From the IMG/VR virus record IMGVR_UViG_3300048672_000513, positions 1-25,731 of that record: a DNA stretch of 25,731 nucleotides; one strand, given 5' to 3'. How positions within the stretch are numbered: position 1 is the stretch's first letter; every line of letters starts with the position of its first letter. This document shows, in pieces, positions 8,277 through 15,068 of this stretch. This DNA is from a virus. Made by a program: the position numbers and the translations under genes. Under the pieces are notes generated by a model. That model made no database searches. It saw only the letters and a program-made list of their open reading frames with translations, and was not told where the DNA came from.

Positions 8277-8305
8277 ACAATATCACGTTAGGATAAGCGG
8301 TACAA
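8277..8305 (-). promoter_or_regulatory. Candidate sigma70-type promoter for the glycosylation/fibre operon
   Basis: On the minus strand TTGTAC (8305-8300) and TATTGT (8282-8277) are exactly 17 nt apart, just downstream of the terminator at 8323-8349 and 31 nt ahead of the ATG at 8246. Each box matches consensus at 4 of 6 positions. Position after a terminator and before a new gene run supports it. Confidence 0.45.
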
Positions 8306-8322
8306 GTATTTTATTTACAACT

Positions 8323-8349
8323 AAAAAGAGGACCTTTCGGTCCCCTCAT
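8323..8349 (-). terminator. Rho-independent terminator after the capsid gene block
   Basis: On the minus strand, GAGGGGACC - GAAA - GGTCCTCTTTTT forms a 9-bp stem (two G-T pairs) closed by a GNRA tetraloop and followed by a T run. It lies 7 nt past the stop of the tiny Cys peptide and ends the terminase-to-capsid transcription block. Confidence 0.85.
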
Positions 8350-8355
8350 TAGGTT

Positions 8356-8409
8356 TTAGCACTTACCCGTGCCGCCACATTTCGCGCACTTTTTCTTTGC
8401 AACACCCAT
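8356..8409 (-). CDS. 17-residue Cys-rich mini-protein
   Basis: The reading frame MGVAKKKCAKCGGTGKC starts at ATG 8409 with AAGGAG about 9 nt upstream, and stops just before a strong terminator. The C-x-x-C-G-G-T-G-x-C pattern is the half-site of a DnaJ-type zinc knuckle. It is preceded by a lysine run, suggesting metal binding next to nucleic acid or an acidic surface. It is the only gene between the major capsid gene and the terminator, so it should be transcribed as strongly as capsid. No database family is known to me. A chance ORF is possible, but the ribosome site, position and composition argue for a real gene. Confidence 0.55.
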   Translation of the reverse strand: MGVAKKKCAKCGGTGKC

Positions 8410-8432
8410 AGTGTTATCTCCTTGTTAGTTGA

Positions 8433-9302
8433 TTAGCTCTTAACAACGAAACCGAAGCTTGGTCGTAGAGAAGCCATACCCCAAAGGATATCAACAGTGA
8501 CTAACCAGCCCAAGTATTCCTGCTTGTATTGAGCCTGAGTACGTGGTTCTTGCTGAATAGCAACTGCAAATGCATCTTTGTGGAAGAACAGGTGTGAGTT
8601 CTGGTTAGGGTTTGATGTAAGTTGTACAAGGTTCTGTGACATGTAGACACGAACTCCGTAGATTTCACCAATTTGACCAGTCCTAATGCTGTTTTGGTCT
8701 CCACCGATACCCAATGCGTCGTAACGAATATACTTGTCAATAGCAAGCATTTCTTGCTTACCCTGTGGGGTAACAACGAATGAGCGGTCGGTTTGAGGGG
8801 CTTTTGCATCGTCAAGGTAGCGGTTAACAGTAAGAATAAGTGTATCATTCAAAGCTGTACCAAATGCACCGTAGCTTGTGAAAGCTGTGGTCATAGCGTT
8901 TGCTATACCGTTGTCGATTTTTGCAGAAATAGCATAAGCTGCTGCTGATGTATATTCGCTGCGTAGGTCGTATACTGCCTGAATCTTTGCGAAGTCTTCC
9001 AAAAGGAATGAGCTTTCGTAGTGTTGGTTGACGGTGATAGTTGTTTTAGTTTCTGTGTTGTAGTTCAAAGTAACGGCAACGTTTTGAGCCTTTGCGTTAG
9101 CAGTAATAGTACCAACGTTAGGGATTTCAACGGTCTGACCGCCAGCTTTAATGTCTGAATCGTAGTGGCGAACCAAAGGTACAAGTACCAAGTTTGCTTT
9201 TACGAACATAAGTACATCTTTACTCCAGATGTTAGGACGGAACACAGCTGCTGCTGTAGAACCAATGTTTACGTTTCCTGATGCGTATGCGCCAGTTGTC
9301 AT
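8433..9302 (-). CDS. Major capsid protein (HK97-fold type)
   Basis: 289 residues. The opening 'IWSKDVLMFVKANLVLVPLVRHYDSDIKAGGQTVEIPNVG' is the pattern of phage coat proteins: an N-arm, then a strand-rich domain starting with conserved 'G.T..IP..G'. Later, 'FVVTPQGKQEMLAIDKYI', 'GQIGEIYGVRVYMSQNL' and 'HKDAFAVAIQQEP' fit the A-domain of HK97-fold coats (a probable P-domain loop lies in the middle). It lies immediately downstream of a scaffold-like gene and upstream of a terminator, the usual head-module order. The ATG at 9302 has GGAGA about 8 nt upstream. It should be the most abundant virion protein. Confidence 0.85.
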   Translation of the reverse strand: MTTGAYASGNVNIGSTAAAVFRPNIWSKDVLMFVKANLVLVPLVRHYDSDIKAGGQTVEIPNVGTITANAKAQNVAVTLNYNTETKTTITVNQHYESSFLLEDFAKIQAVYDLRSEYTSAAAYAISAKIDNGIANAMTTAFTSYGAFGTALNDTLILTVNRYLDDAKAPQTDRSFVVTPQGKQEMLAIDKYIRYDALGIGGDQNSIRTGQIGEIYGVRVYMSQNLVQLTSNPNQNSHLFFHKDAFAVAIQQEPRTQAQYKQEYLGWLVTVDILWGMASLRPSFGFVVKS

Positions 9303-9324
9303 TTTAAATTCTCCAAGTTAATTG

Positions 9325-10110
9325 TTAACCTGCGAGTGCTTTGTTTATTTCTGGTAGTCTTTTCTTGTACTCATCTACACTCATGATAGCGACCATTTGG
9401 TCTACATTTTGTGGTGTAATAGCACCAGATGAAAACTCACCCGAATTAGTCGCAGCAGAAGCAGGGGGGATATTCGATTGCTTCTGTGCAAGATTCGTTA
9501 AGGCTTTCTTGCCACCCTCTTGTTGTAGTCGTTCAATAAATTTAGGCTCTCGATATAGATGTGCTGCTACGTCTTCCATATCTTGTAGATAGGGACGTTC
9601 AGCTGATATACGAGCTAAATCCTCACGATATTGTGACATTTCTGGGTTAGCTTGAAACCAATTATTGACATACTGCTTCAGTTCTAGCTCATTCTGACGT
9701 TCCACAATTTTATTAATTGTTGGTTCGTCCACTGATTCTAAAAGTTCTGGTGGCGGTACGACTTTCTTGGCCTGTTCAGTTGCTTGGTGCATCCTTTGCT
9801 CGGCTTCACGTTGCATGGTAGCGAGTTTTACCTCGGTAGGGTTTTCGGGATTAATTTCTAATCCTTTTGACTTTGCCCATTCTGTGATGTCTACAGCTTG
9901 TGTAGGTTCTTCTGTTGGAGCTGGCTCCTTAGATTCTTCTACGGCTGGCTCAGATGTAGCTTCTGTTGATGGAGTCGCTTGTGCTTGGCTTACTGGGACA
10001 AGTGTGGGGGTTCCCATCTCATCGGTTGTAACAACCATATCACTCTGACTCGATACCGCTCCTTCATTGGGTTGTGCTTGCGCGCCCGCATCTTGAGTTG
10101 TGGGGTCCAT
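9325..10110 (-). CDS. Scaffolding protein
   Basis: 261 residues, highly polar. The first 75 residues are disordered, rich in Thr, Ala, Pro, Glu and Gln ('ATPSTEATSEPAVEESKEPAPTEE'). A helical, charged middle follows ('REAEQRMHQATEQAKKVV', 'INKIVERQNELELKQYVNNWF'), then a Ser/Ala linker and a short C-terminal helix ('QMVAIMSVDEYKKRLPEINKAL') of the kind that binds coat protein. Position between portal and major capsid genes and low hydrophobicity match phage scaffolds, which guide shell assembly and leave the head. The start has AAGGAG 5 nt upstream. No protease motif is seen. Confidence 0.78.
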   Translation of the reverse strand: MDPTTQDAGAQAQPNEGAVSSQSDMVVTTDEMGTPTLVPVSQAQATPSTEATSEPAVEESKEPAPTEEPTQAVDITEWAKSKGLEINPENPTEVKLATMQREAEQRMHQATEQAKKVVPPPELLESVDEPTINKIVERQNELELKQYVNNWFQANPEMSQYREDLARISAERPYLQDMEDVAAHLYREPKFIERLQQEGGKKALTNLAQKQSNIPPASAATNSGEFSSGAITPQNVDQMVAIMSVDEYKKRLPEINKALAG

Positions 10111-10157
10111 CTTTTCTCCTTATTGTTAAATGCTCTTGCGAGCTTTCTTGCACTTAG

Positions 10158-10211
10158 TCGAGGGGTAGAGTAACAATCAACTGGACAGTTAAAAATATAA
10201 TTACCCCTCGA
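10158..10211. repeat. Perfect 10-bp inverted repeat in the portal-scaffold intergenic gap
   Basis: TCGAGGGGTA (10158-10167) and TACCCCTCGA (10202-10211) are perfect reverse complements 34 nt apart. The loop holds a smaller inverted pair (AACTG/CAGTT) and the third copy of the putative late element. On the minus strand it begins immediately after the stop of the 10213-10419 gene and ends about 48 nt before the scaffold start. No long T run follows, so it is better seen as an mRNA processing/stability hairpin or an operator than as a terminator. Confidence 0.6.
10182..10202 (-). promoter_or_regulatory. Putative late promoter element, copy C (divergent)
   Basis: On the minus strand this reads AATTATA, TTTT, then TAACTGTCCA: the same 7+4+10 layout as the copies at 1951-1971 and 12309-12329, with changes at the first position and in the GG of the 3' box. 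It lies in the loop of the inverted repeat 10158-10211, upstream of scaffold and capsid genes. Confidence 0.35.
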
Positions 10212-10212
10212 T

Positions 10213-10419
10213 TTATTTCAAGACAGACCCAACTTTAATGTGGTCTATTACCTTTATAACACCACTTGATTCTTTAATCAAGCCATAAGCGACGTCGGCT
10301 GTTTGAGCAGTCTGTGCTTCACGAATAAGTGTGTCACTTAATTTCTGTAAGGTTTCAAGAAAATGTTTACCAAATTCGCTTTTCACAAAAGCGTCGTATT
10401 GTAGTTGTCTATCCTGCAC
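10213..10419 (-). CDS. Small helical protein between portal and scaffold
   Basis: 68 residues starting with GTG at 10419, inside the end of the portal gene; AAGGA lies 7 nt upstream. The predicted structure is almost all helix ('FGKHFLETLQKLSDTLIREAQ', 'VAYGLIKESSGVIKVIDHI'). No Cys and no membrane segment. It overlaps the portal by 11 nt and so is likely co-translated with it. Genes of this size at this location are common in podovirus-like head modules, but I do not recognise a family. Confidence 0.6.
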   Translation of the reverse strand: MQDRQLQYDAFVKSEFGKHFLETLQKLSDTLIREAQTAQTADVAYGLIKESSGVIKVIDHIKVGSVLK

Positions 10420-12307
10420 TTGGAGTTCCTTGTGGTTGTGTTGGGTCTATTGGTGGTGGGCCAGCTATAGATTGATGCATTGTGTCAAGATGTTGCTGTT
10501 GTTGCGCCATATTATCAGTGAGGTGAGTTGTCATCGCAGTATCATGAGTAGCTGATGGTTGGAGTCCTGCCATTTGTTCGAGTTCTGCCTTTATATCAGG
10601 AGCGGTGTTTATATAGGCTTTAGCGACACCTTCTAAAGCTATTTGTTCTGGCGTTTTATCTTTGGCATTCTTTTGTGAACCTTGTGCTGCTTGAGCAAGG
10701 TCCTGTTCACTCATCACTAATGACTGTACTTCTTCTGGGTTTAGGTCAAATGCTCTACCCATTACTAATTTAGTGAGGGGAACCTGCTTAACAATAGGAC
10801 TACCAAGGAAAGCTGAGTACATTTCTTTAAGATTGCGCATTTTAGCGTTCTTTTCCTGTTCAACTCGGCTTTTTAGCTTCACTCTTGGCTCATAATCACC
10901 CCTAAACATCTCTGGGTCGTATAATTCCCAAGAAACACCGTCTTTTCCAACTACTCGGTACATAGTTTTCTGAGTTACGTAGAGTCTAATCATCTGGAAT
11001 ATGAGTTTTGCTTGCTTATAATAGCCACCTGACTCAAGTTGGGTGACAATGAGGTCAAATCTTCGTCCACTAGAAATAGCTTGGGCTTTAATTTCTGTAG
11101 CAGTTTGGTCACCCTGGGCATTTACACCTTTTGCAATCTCATCTACGGCTGATGTTTCACGAATCTCGTTCTTAATGTTTGTTCGTTCATTAAACATATT
11201 GCCTGGAACGATTGGTTTTTGAACGGCCTGGTAACTTCCTGGCTTAAACGGATACACTGCACCCGTAACATTTTTAACTTTATCAATATAGTCCTGATAT
11301 TGTGGGTCTAATTCCATTACTGGGTCTAGTGCCCACGATACTGCGTCTATATTTTGGTTAGTAAGGTCGTTAAGCATCTCTTGAGCTTTGGCTATAGGGT
11401 CAATGATTGATTTTCCATACAGCTGAGACTCGTCTGCAAAGAGTGAATCTATCGTATAAGGGAACATTCCCGTTGGATTCTCTATTCCGAGGAATTGTTG
11501 GCGTTCTTTAAAAGGATTTGTACCCTCATAAACTATCTGTTCGCGGTTTGCTACATAAATCATGTCGTCTTTTGTAAAGTAACAGATGATTTCTAGCTGG
11601 TCTTTTGATGCTTCCTTATCAAGAGTGGACCCCATAGTAGTATCTTTGTCTTGTTTATCGGTGTCATCACCTATTTCAAAGCCTTCACCTAGTTTATCGA
11701 GGTTCTTATACTTAGGAATAAGTTGGTTTTTAGGGTCGTCTCCCTCTTTCCAGTCGGGATTAACTATCTTTTCGTCCATCATCGCACTTTTAGATGCGAG
11801 GAAACGGTGGCCCATATAAGCGGCATTCTCATATTCGTTCAATGTAGCACTAGGGTCACAGAAGAAATCTCTTAAAGGAATGTTTTTCCATACTGGATGG
11901 TCAATGTCCCAGTAATAAAAGGATACTGTTGTTCCTAATTTGAAAAGTATTCGGTTAGATTGAACTGCCTTGAGGGTGAATCCACCTATATCCCAGTAAT
12001 AAGAATAGAGTCCATTAAGGACTGCTGTGTTAGTTTCTTGAGCTGGGTGAGTTGGCATATATTCAACAACTGGTTTTTCACCGCTTGTTGCGGAAACCAT
12101 AGCTTCAACTGTTGAGAAGGCCATTGGGACGAATGTATCTGAGATTCCATTGTATCCTACATTAACTCGCTTGTTATTGTAGAGGTCATCATTGTCTTTC
12201 CATTTCTTATGCCAAGAGCTAGAGGTGTAGTTCCAACTAGAGTTAAATGCTTTTACTACTTTTTGTACTTTGTCGTCGAGTATTTTAGTATCAGCCATAT
12301 CATCCAT
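10409..12307 (-). CDS. Portal protein (P22-like head-to-tail connector)
   Basis: 632 residues, the size of podovirus-type portals. The N-terminus reads 'WHKKWKDNDDLYNNKRV...ISDTFVPMAFSTVEAMV', a typical portal start. The middle carries 'IPLRDFFCDPSA' and 'MLNDLTNQNIDAVSWALDP', plus 'GVNAQGDQTATEIKAQAISSGRRFDLIVTQLESGGYY', features common to P22-like portals. The C-terminus is Gln-rich, ending 'DPTQPQGTPSAG', and probably forms the barrel or a disordered tail. Twelve copies would form the vertex ring through which terminase pumps DNA. It follows the large terminase gene after a 34-nt gap holding a putative late promoter element. Confidence 0.87.
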   Translation of the reverse strand: MDDMADTKILDDKVQKVVKAFNSSWNYTSSSWHKKWKDNDDLYNNKRVNVGYNGISDTFVPMAFSTVEAMVSATSGEKPVVEYMPTHPAQETNTAVLNGLYSYYWDIGGFTLKAVQSNRILFKLGTTVSFYYWDIDHPVWKNIPLRDFFCDPSATLNEYENAAYMGHRFLASKSAMMDEKIVNPDWKEGDDPKNQLIPKYKNLDKLGEGFEIGDDTDKQDKDTTMGSTLDKEASKDQLEIICYFTKDDMIYVANREQIVYEGTNPFKERQQFLGIENPTGMFPYTIDSLFADESQLYGKSIIDPIAKAQEMLNDLTNQNIDAVSWALDPVMELDPQYQDYIDKVKNVTGAVYPFKPGSYQAVQKPIVPGNMFNERTNIKNEIRETSAVDEIAKGVNAQGDQTATEIKAQAISSGRRFDLIVTQLESGGYYKQAKLIFQMIRLYVTQKTMYRVVGKDGVSWELYDPEMFRGDYEPRVKLKSRVEQEKNAKMRNLKEMYSAFLGSPIVKQVPLTKLVMGRAFDLNPEEVQSLVMSEQDLAQAAQGSQKNAKDKTPEQIALEGVAKAYINTAPDIKAELEQMAGLQPSATHDTAMTTHLTDNMAQQQQHLDTMHQSIAGPPPIDPTQPQGTPSAG

Positions 12308-12308
12308 G

Positions 12309-12329
12309 TGCCCAGTTAAGTCTATAATA
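12309..12329 (-). promoter_or_regulatory. Putative late promoter element, copy B
   Basis: On the minus strand this reads TATTATA, GACT, then TAACTGGGCA, ending 1 nt before the portal ATG at 12307. It matches copy A (1951-1971) at all 7 and all 10 bases of its two boxes with identical spacing. The only room between terminase and portal genes is this element. No -35 box is seen, and there is no clear ribosome site, so the transcript would have a very short leader. Confidence 0.5.
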
Positions 12330-12341
12330 TCATATTTTTAA

Positions 12342-13697
12342 TTATCTATAGCGATTTCTTGCTGCTACTTTGTCCATGTCTATGTTGGGTTCAACTATAG
12401 TTGAGGGGCGCTGATTCATTAGTAGGTATCGAACTGCGTCATAAAGGTGGTCCTCTGCTCTTGTATCTATGTCTTCTGGACGTGAAATATCTACAGGAAG
12501 ATTTGGAAAGGTACGGATGAAATTAATACATGATGAAAAGACTTGGAGTCTTGGAAGACCATCTGCTTGTGGGGCAAGAGCTTCATGAATTGCAGCCTTA
12601 CCTGCTTTTCTATCATTATTCGCAGGAGAGAATATTAAATTATGATTCTGGAAGATTTTAGCGATAAGTTCTCCCGTCTCTGCATTACCAACAGCTTTCC
12701 ATATAGATGGGTCGGCAAGATGCATGATGATTCGCTCGTCGGATTCCATCATCTTGATAATTTCGGCCTGTTTGCCAACAATCATTTTAGTCTCATAGAA
12801 CTCTCGATAAATATAAACTCGGTTTGTTATGGGGTCTATGGCTCCCCACACAGCAGCAGCATAGGTGTTATACCCATAGTCATAAGCCATCCACTTCGTC
12901 CAGTGATTGGGAATCTGAAACGGGGCAACAACATGATAATCTTTTCCATCCTTTTCCCTGCGCCATTCTTCAAAAGCCTGTCCCGCAAATATATCCCAGT
13001 CTCCATCACGATATGCCCTACGAAGATTAGGGTCAGAGATTGAATCAAGAACCTTGGAATAAGAAGCAATAAAGTCTTTCGAAACATGGTCAGTTACTTT
13101 GGCGGGAATGAAGGTGCGCGTATTCTTGTATTCATCTGTGTAGATAGTTTCTGGTTCACCTATGTCAATGAAGTAAGACTTCACCCACGCATGTCCAATT
13201 CCGCCTGGGTTTGTGGCGCACATTATCTTAAGAGGATTCTTTAGGCTTGAGCGAACCCTAGTCTTTAAGAACTCGTATTGTTCCTTAGTGAAGTGAGTCA
13301 ACTCGTCCATTAAAAGAAGGTGAATCTCAGCAGACTGGTACCTGTACATATCTGCTGGACTCTCTAAGTAAGCGAGTTGAACGATACTTCCATTCGTGAA
13401 GTTGAAGACAGAATCCTGGGAGTTAAACTTTACGCCTTTAGCGATGTTCATATAATCCGCAGTCTGCTTTAGAAACTCAGGAACTACGGATTGTTTAAGC
13501 TCTGGAGTAGTCTTTCTGAAAACATAGACTCGACTCTTAGGCCATTCTAGAGCATAGGTAATAGCTTCCGCTACAAGGGCCGCAGTCTTTCCACCACCAG
13601 CTGCACCACCATATAAAGTCTCAAAAGCTGTAGACTGATGAAACTTTGTCTGGCGTTCAGAGGGTGTATAGTCAGGTACCTTAACGGTTTTTGGCAC
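12342..13697 (-). CDS. terL: Terminase large subunit
   Basis: 451 residues. The ATPase domain has Walker A 'GGAAGGGKT' (residues 30-38), Walker B 'LLLMDELT' (around 130) and a coupling-type 'MCATNPGG' (about 155-162). The C-terminal RNase H-like nuclease starts with 'WMAYDYGYNTYAAAVWGAI', with further acidic residues at 'HLADPSIW' and 'RAEDHLYDAVRYLL', matching the usual three-metal-ligand arrangement. It packages DNA into the prohead through the portal and cuts the concatemer. The start is GTG at 13697, with GAGG about 7 nt upstream; it overlaps a small upstream ORF. Followed directly by the portal gene. Confidence 0.93.
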   Translation of the reverse strand: MPKTVKVPDYTPSERQTKFHQSTAFETLYGGAAGGGKTAALVAEAITYALEWPKSRVYVFRKTTPELKQSVVPEFLKQTADYMNIAKGVKFNSQDSVFNFTNGSIVQLAYLESPADMYRYQSAEIHLLLMDELTHFTKEQYEFLKTRVRSSLKNPLKIMCATNPGGIGHAWVKSYFIDIGEPETIYTDEYKNTRTFIPAKVTDHVSKDFIASYSKVLDSISDPNLRRAYRDGDWDIFAGQAFEEWRREKDGKDYHVVAPFQIPNHWTKWMAYDYGYNTYAAAVWGAIDPITNRVYIYREFYETKMIVGKQAEIIKMMESDERIIMHLADPSIWKAVGNAETGELIAKIFQNHNLIFSPANNDRKAGKAAIHEALAPQADGLPRLQVFSSCINFIRTFPNLPVDISRPEDIDTRAEDHLYDAVRYLLMNQRPSTIVEPNIDMDKVAARNRYR

Positions 13698-13752
13698 GTC
13701 TATATCCTCGCTTATTTAAAATACCTTCTGCCCATTTGCTAGGACTAAACAT
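13681..13752 (-). CDS. Tiny basic ORF coupled to the terminase start (23 residues)
   Basis: The frame starts with ATG at 13752, sharing one base with the TGA of the preceding tiny gene, and ends 17 nt inside the terminase gene. The product is basic and aromatic, beginning MFSPSKWAEGILNKRG and ending in an Arg/Lys-rich tail. It could be a translational-coupling device that carries ribosomes to the GTG start of terminase, or a small DNA-binding peptide. It has no independent ribosome site. I am not sure it is expressed. Confidence 0.35.
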   Translation of the reverse strand: MFSPSKWAEGILNKRGYRRAKNR

Positions 13753-13808
13753 CAGTCTCCGCCTTTTTTAGTCTTACGTCGTGGTAGTGTCTTCTTAAGT
13801 ACGCCCAT
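13752..13808 (-). CDS. 18-residue highly basic mini-protein
   Basis: MGVLKKTLPRRKTKKGGD starts at ATG 13808 with AAAGGA about 6 nt upstream and lies between the ribbon-helix-helix gene and large terminase. Eight of 18 residues are Lys or Arg, so it probably binds nucleic acid or an acidic protein surface if made. Its opening (MGVxKK) resembles the 17-residue Cys peptide at 8356-8409. Its TGA overlaps the ATG of the next tiny ORF. No family is recognised. Confidence 0.45.
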   Translation of the reverse strand: MGVLKKTLPRRKTKKGGD

Positions 13809-13823
13809 AGTATCCTTTCTTAA

Positions 13824-14129
13824 TCATAATTCTTTAATCTCTCCAGTAAGTGAATTAGTCCAAGTCTGGTCTACTCCATTATAACTCCAATGTCTACAAG
13901 GATTCTTAAGTTTACAGCACGGTAGTTCAATGGGTTGTAGTTCTGGGGCTGTTGGTTTGGACGGTAGGTTGGCTAATTTGTCTAGGATAAGTGATTCACC
14001 ATAACTAACAGTTTGAGGTTTAGAAGCTATAAGGTCTTCTAGAAACTCAGTAGCATTTGATTGTTTGTCTAGTATAGCTACAGCTTCCTCGCTTAGTCTA
14101 AATGTCTTAGGAATCTTCATGTATGACAT
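13824..14129 (-). CDS. Ribbon-helix-helix-type DNA-binding protein (probable regulator)
   Basis: 101 residues. The N-terminal 35 or so residues ('KIPKTFRLSEEAVAILDKQSNATEFLEDLI') have the strand-helix-helix pattern of MetJ/Arc-type proteins, with the strand 'KTFRL' expected to insert in the DNA major groove. The C-terminal half is unrelated, with a Pro-rich linker, a CC...C group and 'CRHWSYNGVDQTW'. It is likely a dimeric repressor or activator. Its own promoter lies at 14178-14206, and a 14-bp sequence repeated at 14327-14340 lies between that promoter and the start, suggesting autoregulation (inference). The start is ATG 14129 or 14120; neither has a good ribosome site. Confidence 0.65.
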   Translation of the reverse strand: MSYMKIPKTFRLSEEAVAILDKQSNATEFLEDLIASKPQTVSYGESLILDKLANLPSKPTAPELQPIELPCCKLKNPCRHWSYNGVDQTWTNSLTGEIKEL

Positions 14130-14134
14130 TGTAT

Positions 14135-14148
14135 TACATTATGTATTG
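14135..14148. repeat. 14-bp direct repeat, copy 1 (possible operator)
   Basis: TACATTATGTATTG, identical to 14327-14340. It lies in the presumed 5' leader of the ribbon-helix-helix gene. Confidence 0.5.
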
Positions 14149-14177
14149 CTTTGTACATACACTTTTATTATTTAGTA

Positions 14178-14206
14178 ATTTTAAAAATGGGGTACCTTAT
14201 TGTTAA
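14178..14206 (-). promoter_or_regulatory. Sigma70-type promoter for the ribbon-helix-helix gene
   Basis: On the minus strand TTAACA (14206-14201) and TAAAAT (14183-14178) are exactly 17 nt apart, each 5/6 to consensus. The transcription start would be near 14171, giving a leader of about 42 nt to the ATG at 14129. Confidence 0.6.
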
Positions 14207-14483
14207 TTTAAGTATTTGTCTGGATATGATGTACCCGACTTTACCCCTAACGCTCATGACACCCCTACTCGATTTAAGGGTTCCCTACCCCTGTTATTAT
14301 TGATTAATTATTTATCTAGTACGTCGTACATTATGTATTGTGCGACCCTATTATTAATGTGTGAATGATGTATATATACACATAATCATTATAATCACGT
14401 TATATAGCTTCTTATAGTGTTATCTATGTATAAATAGGCTTATGACTGTGTATTACTGTATTGTGGGGCTGTTCTACGCTTCT
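14207..14483. promoter_or_regulatory. Non-coding regulatory gap after the small terminase gene
   Basis: No gene is visible. The stretch is AT-rich. It contains the second copy of the 14-bp repeat, several GGGGTA-type motifs on the minus strand (around 14236-14292) and a perfect 12-bp palindrome TGTATATATACA (14369-14380), which lies inside a wider AATGAT/ATCATT inverted pair. It looks like an operator region rather than a degraded gene. Confidence 0.45.
14327..14340. repeat. 14-bp direct repeat, copy 2, inside an inverted repeat
   Basis: TACATTATGTATTG, identical to 14135-14148. Here it is flanked so that GTCGTACA and TGTGCGAC form an 8-bp inverted pair with one mismatch, giving a dyad as expected for a dimeric regulator. 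Confidence 0.5.
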
Positions 14484-14957
14484 CTACTCGCTTATGAGCT
14501 GTTTAGCGTGGTCTATGTCAATATCTGTGTTTGGTAGGTCTATAACGTCCATATGTGGTCTGGGGACTGAGTTTGTAAATGTGACGTTGACTTCTGTTTG
14601 TGTGCGGTCTATGAACATGTTACTTATCTTAGCAAGCATCTCTAAACTTTTGAGACGGTCTCTATCATATTCTGAGTTAAGTGCAATATCCTCTAACTGT
14701 TTAATAATGTGTTCTGGTTTAAAGCTAACGAGTCTTTGATATGCTTCACGTAACCACTGTTTGTCCTCTGTAGCACTTGTTATCTTTATAGCTGTTGCTT
14801 CTGAATAGCCTACTTGCAGCGCACATTGATAAGCGTTACCAAACAAAGGATTGGGCTTGCCGTTAAGTCGAGGGCTAAAATACAGGGCACTGAATAGGTC
14901 GTGTTTTGGGTCTATCTTGCTTAATTGCTTGGCTCGTGGTGGTAGTTTCTTAGTCAT
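14484..14957 (-). CDS. terS: Terminase small subunit
   Basis: 157 residues from ATG 14957 (MTKKLPPRAK). The central segment 'NAYQCALQVGYSEATAIKITSATEDKQWLREAYQRL' is the DNA-binding helix-turn-helix of small terminase subunits, followed by an oligomerisation-type helical part ('HIIKQLEDIALNSEYDRDRLKSLEMLAKISNMF') and an acidic tail. It would recognise the packaging site and form a ring that regulates the large subunit. A longer frame to a TTG at 15032 is rejected because that TTG is part of a strong -35 box. It opens the virion operon, with an ribbon-helix-helix gene and tiny ORFs between it and terL. Confidence 0.75.
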   Translation of the reverse strand: MTKKLPPRAKQLSKIDPKHDLFSALYFSPRLNGKPNPLFGNAYQCALQVGYSEATAIKITSATEDKQWLREAYQRLVSFKPEHIIKQLEDIALNSEYDRDRLKSLEMLAKISNMFIDRTQTEVNVTFTNSVPRPHMDVIDLPNTDIDIDHAKQLISE

Positions 14958-15003
14958 AGTGCGTATGGTTATATTGTAGTATTTACATCTTTCATCTCTG
15001 TTA

Positions 15004-15032
15004 AGTATAGCATTTTGGGTGTATGGGTGCAA
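15004..15032 (-). promoter_or_regulatory. Sigma70-type promoter of the virion operon
   Basis: On the minus strand TTGCAC (15032-15027) and TATACT (15009-15004) are separated by exactly 17 nt. The start of transcription would be near 14997, some 40 nt before the small terminase ATG. It faces away from the plus-strand promoter at 15040-15068. Confidence 0.7.
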
Positions 15033-15039
15033 TAGGGTA

Positions 15040-15068
15040 TTGTATTATAAGCATACCCATGATAGTAT
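15040..15068 (+). promoter_or_regulatory. Candidate divergent promoter of the plus-strand operon
   Basis: TTGTAT (15040-15045) and TAGTAT (15063-15068) are 17 nt apart, 4/6 to consensus each. The two -35 boxes of the divergent pair are only 7 nt apart, so a regulator bound here would control both. The leader to the first gene would be about 150 nt and contains the inverted repeat at 15161-15188. Confidence 0.45.

Noticed and set aside
15030-15032. TTG as start of the small terminase
   Set aside because: It forms the -35 box of a well-spaced promoter; the ATG at 14957 is the better start.
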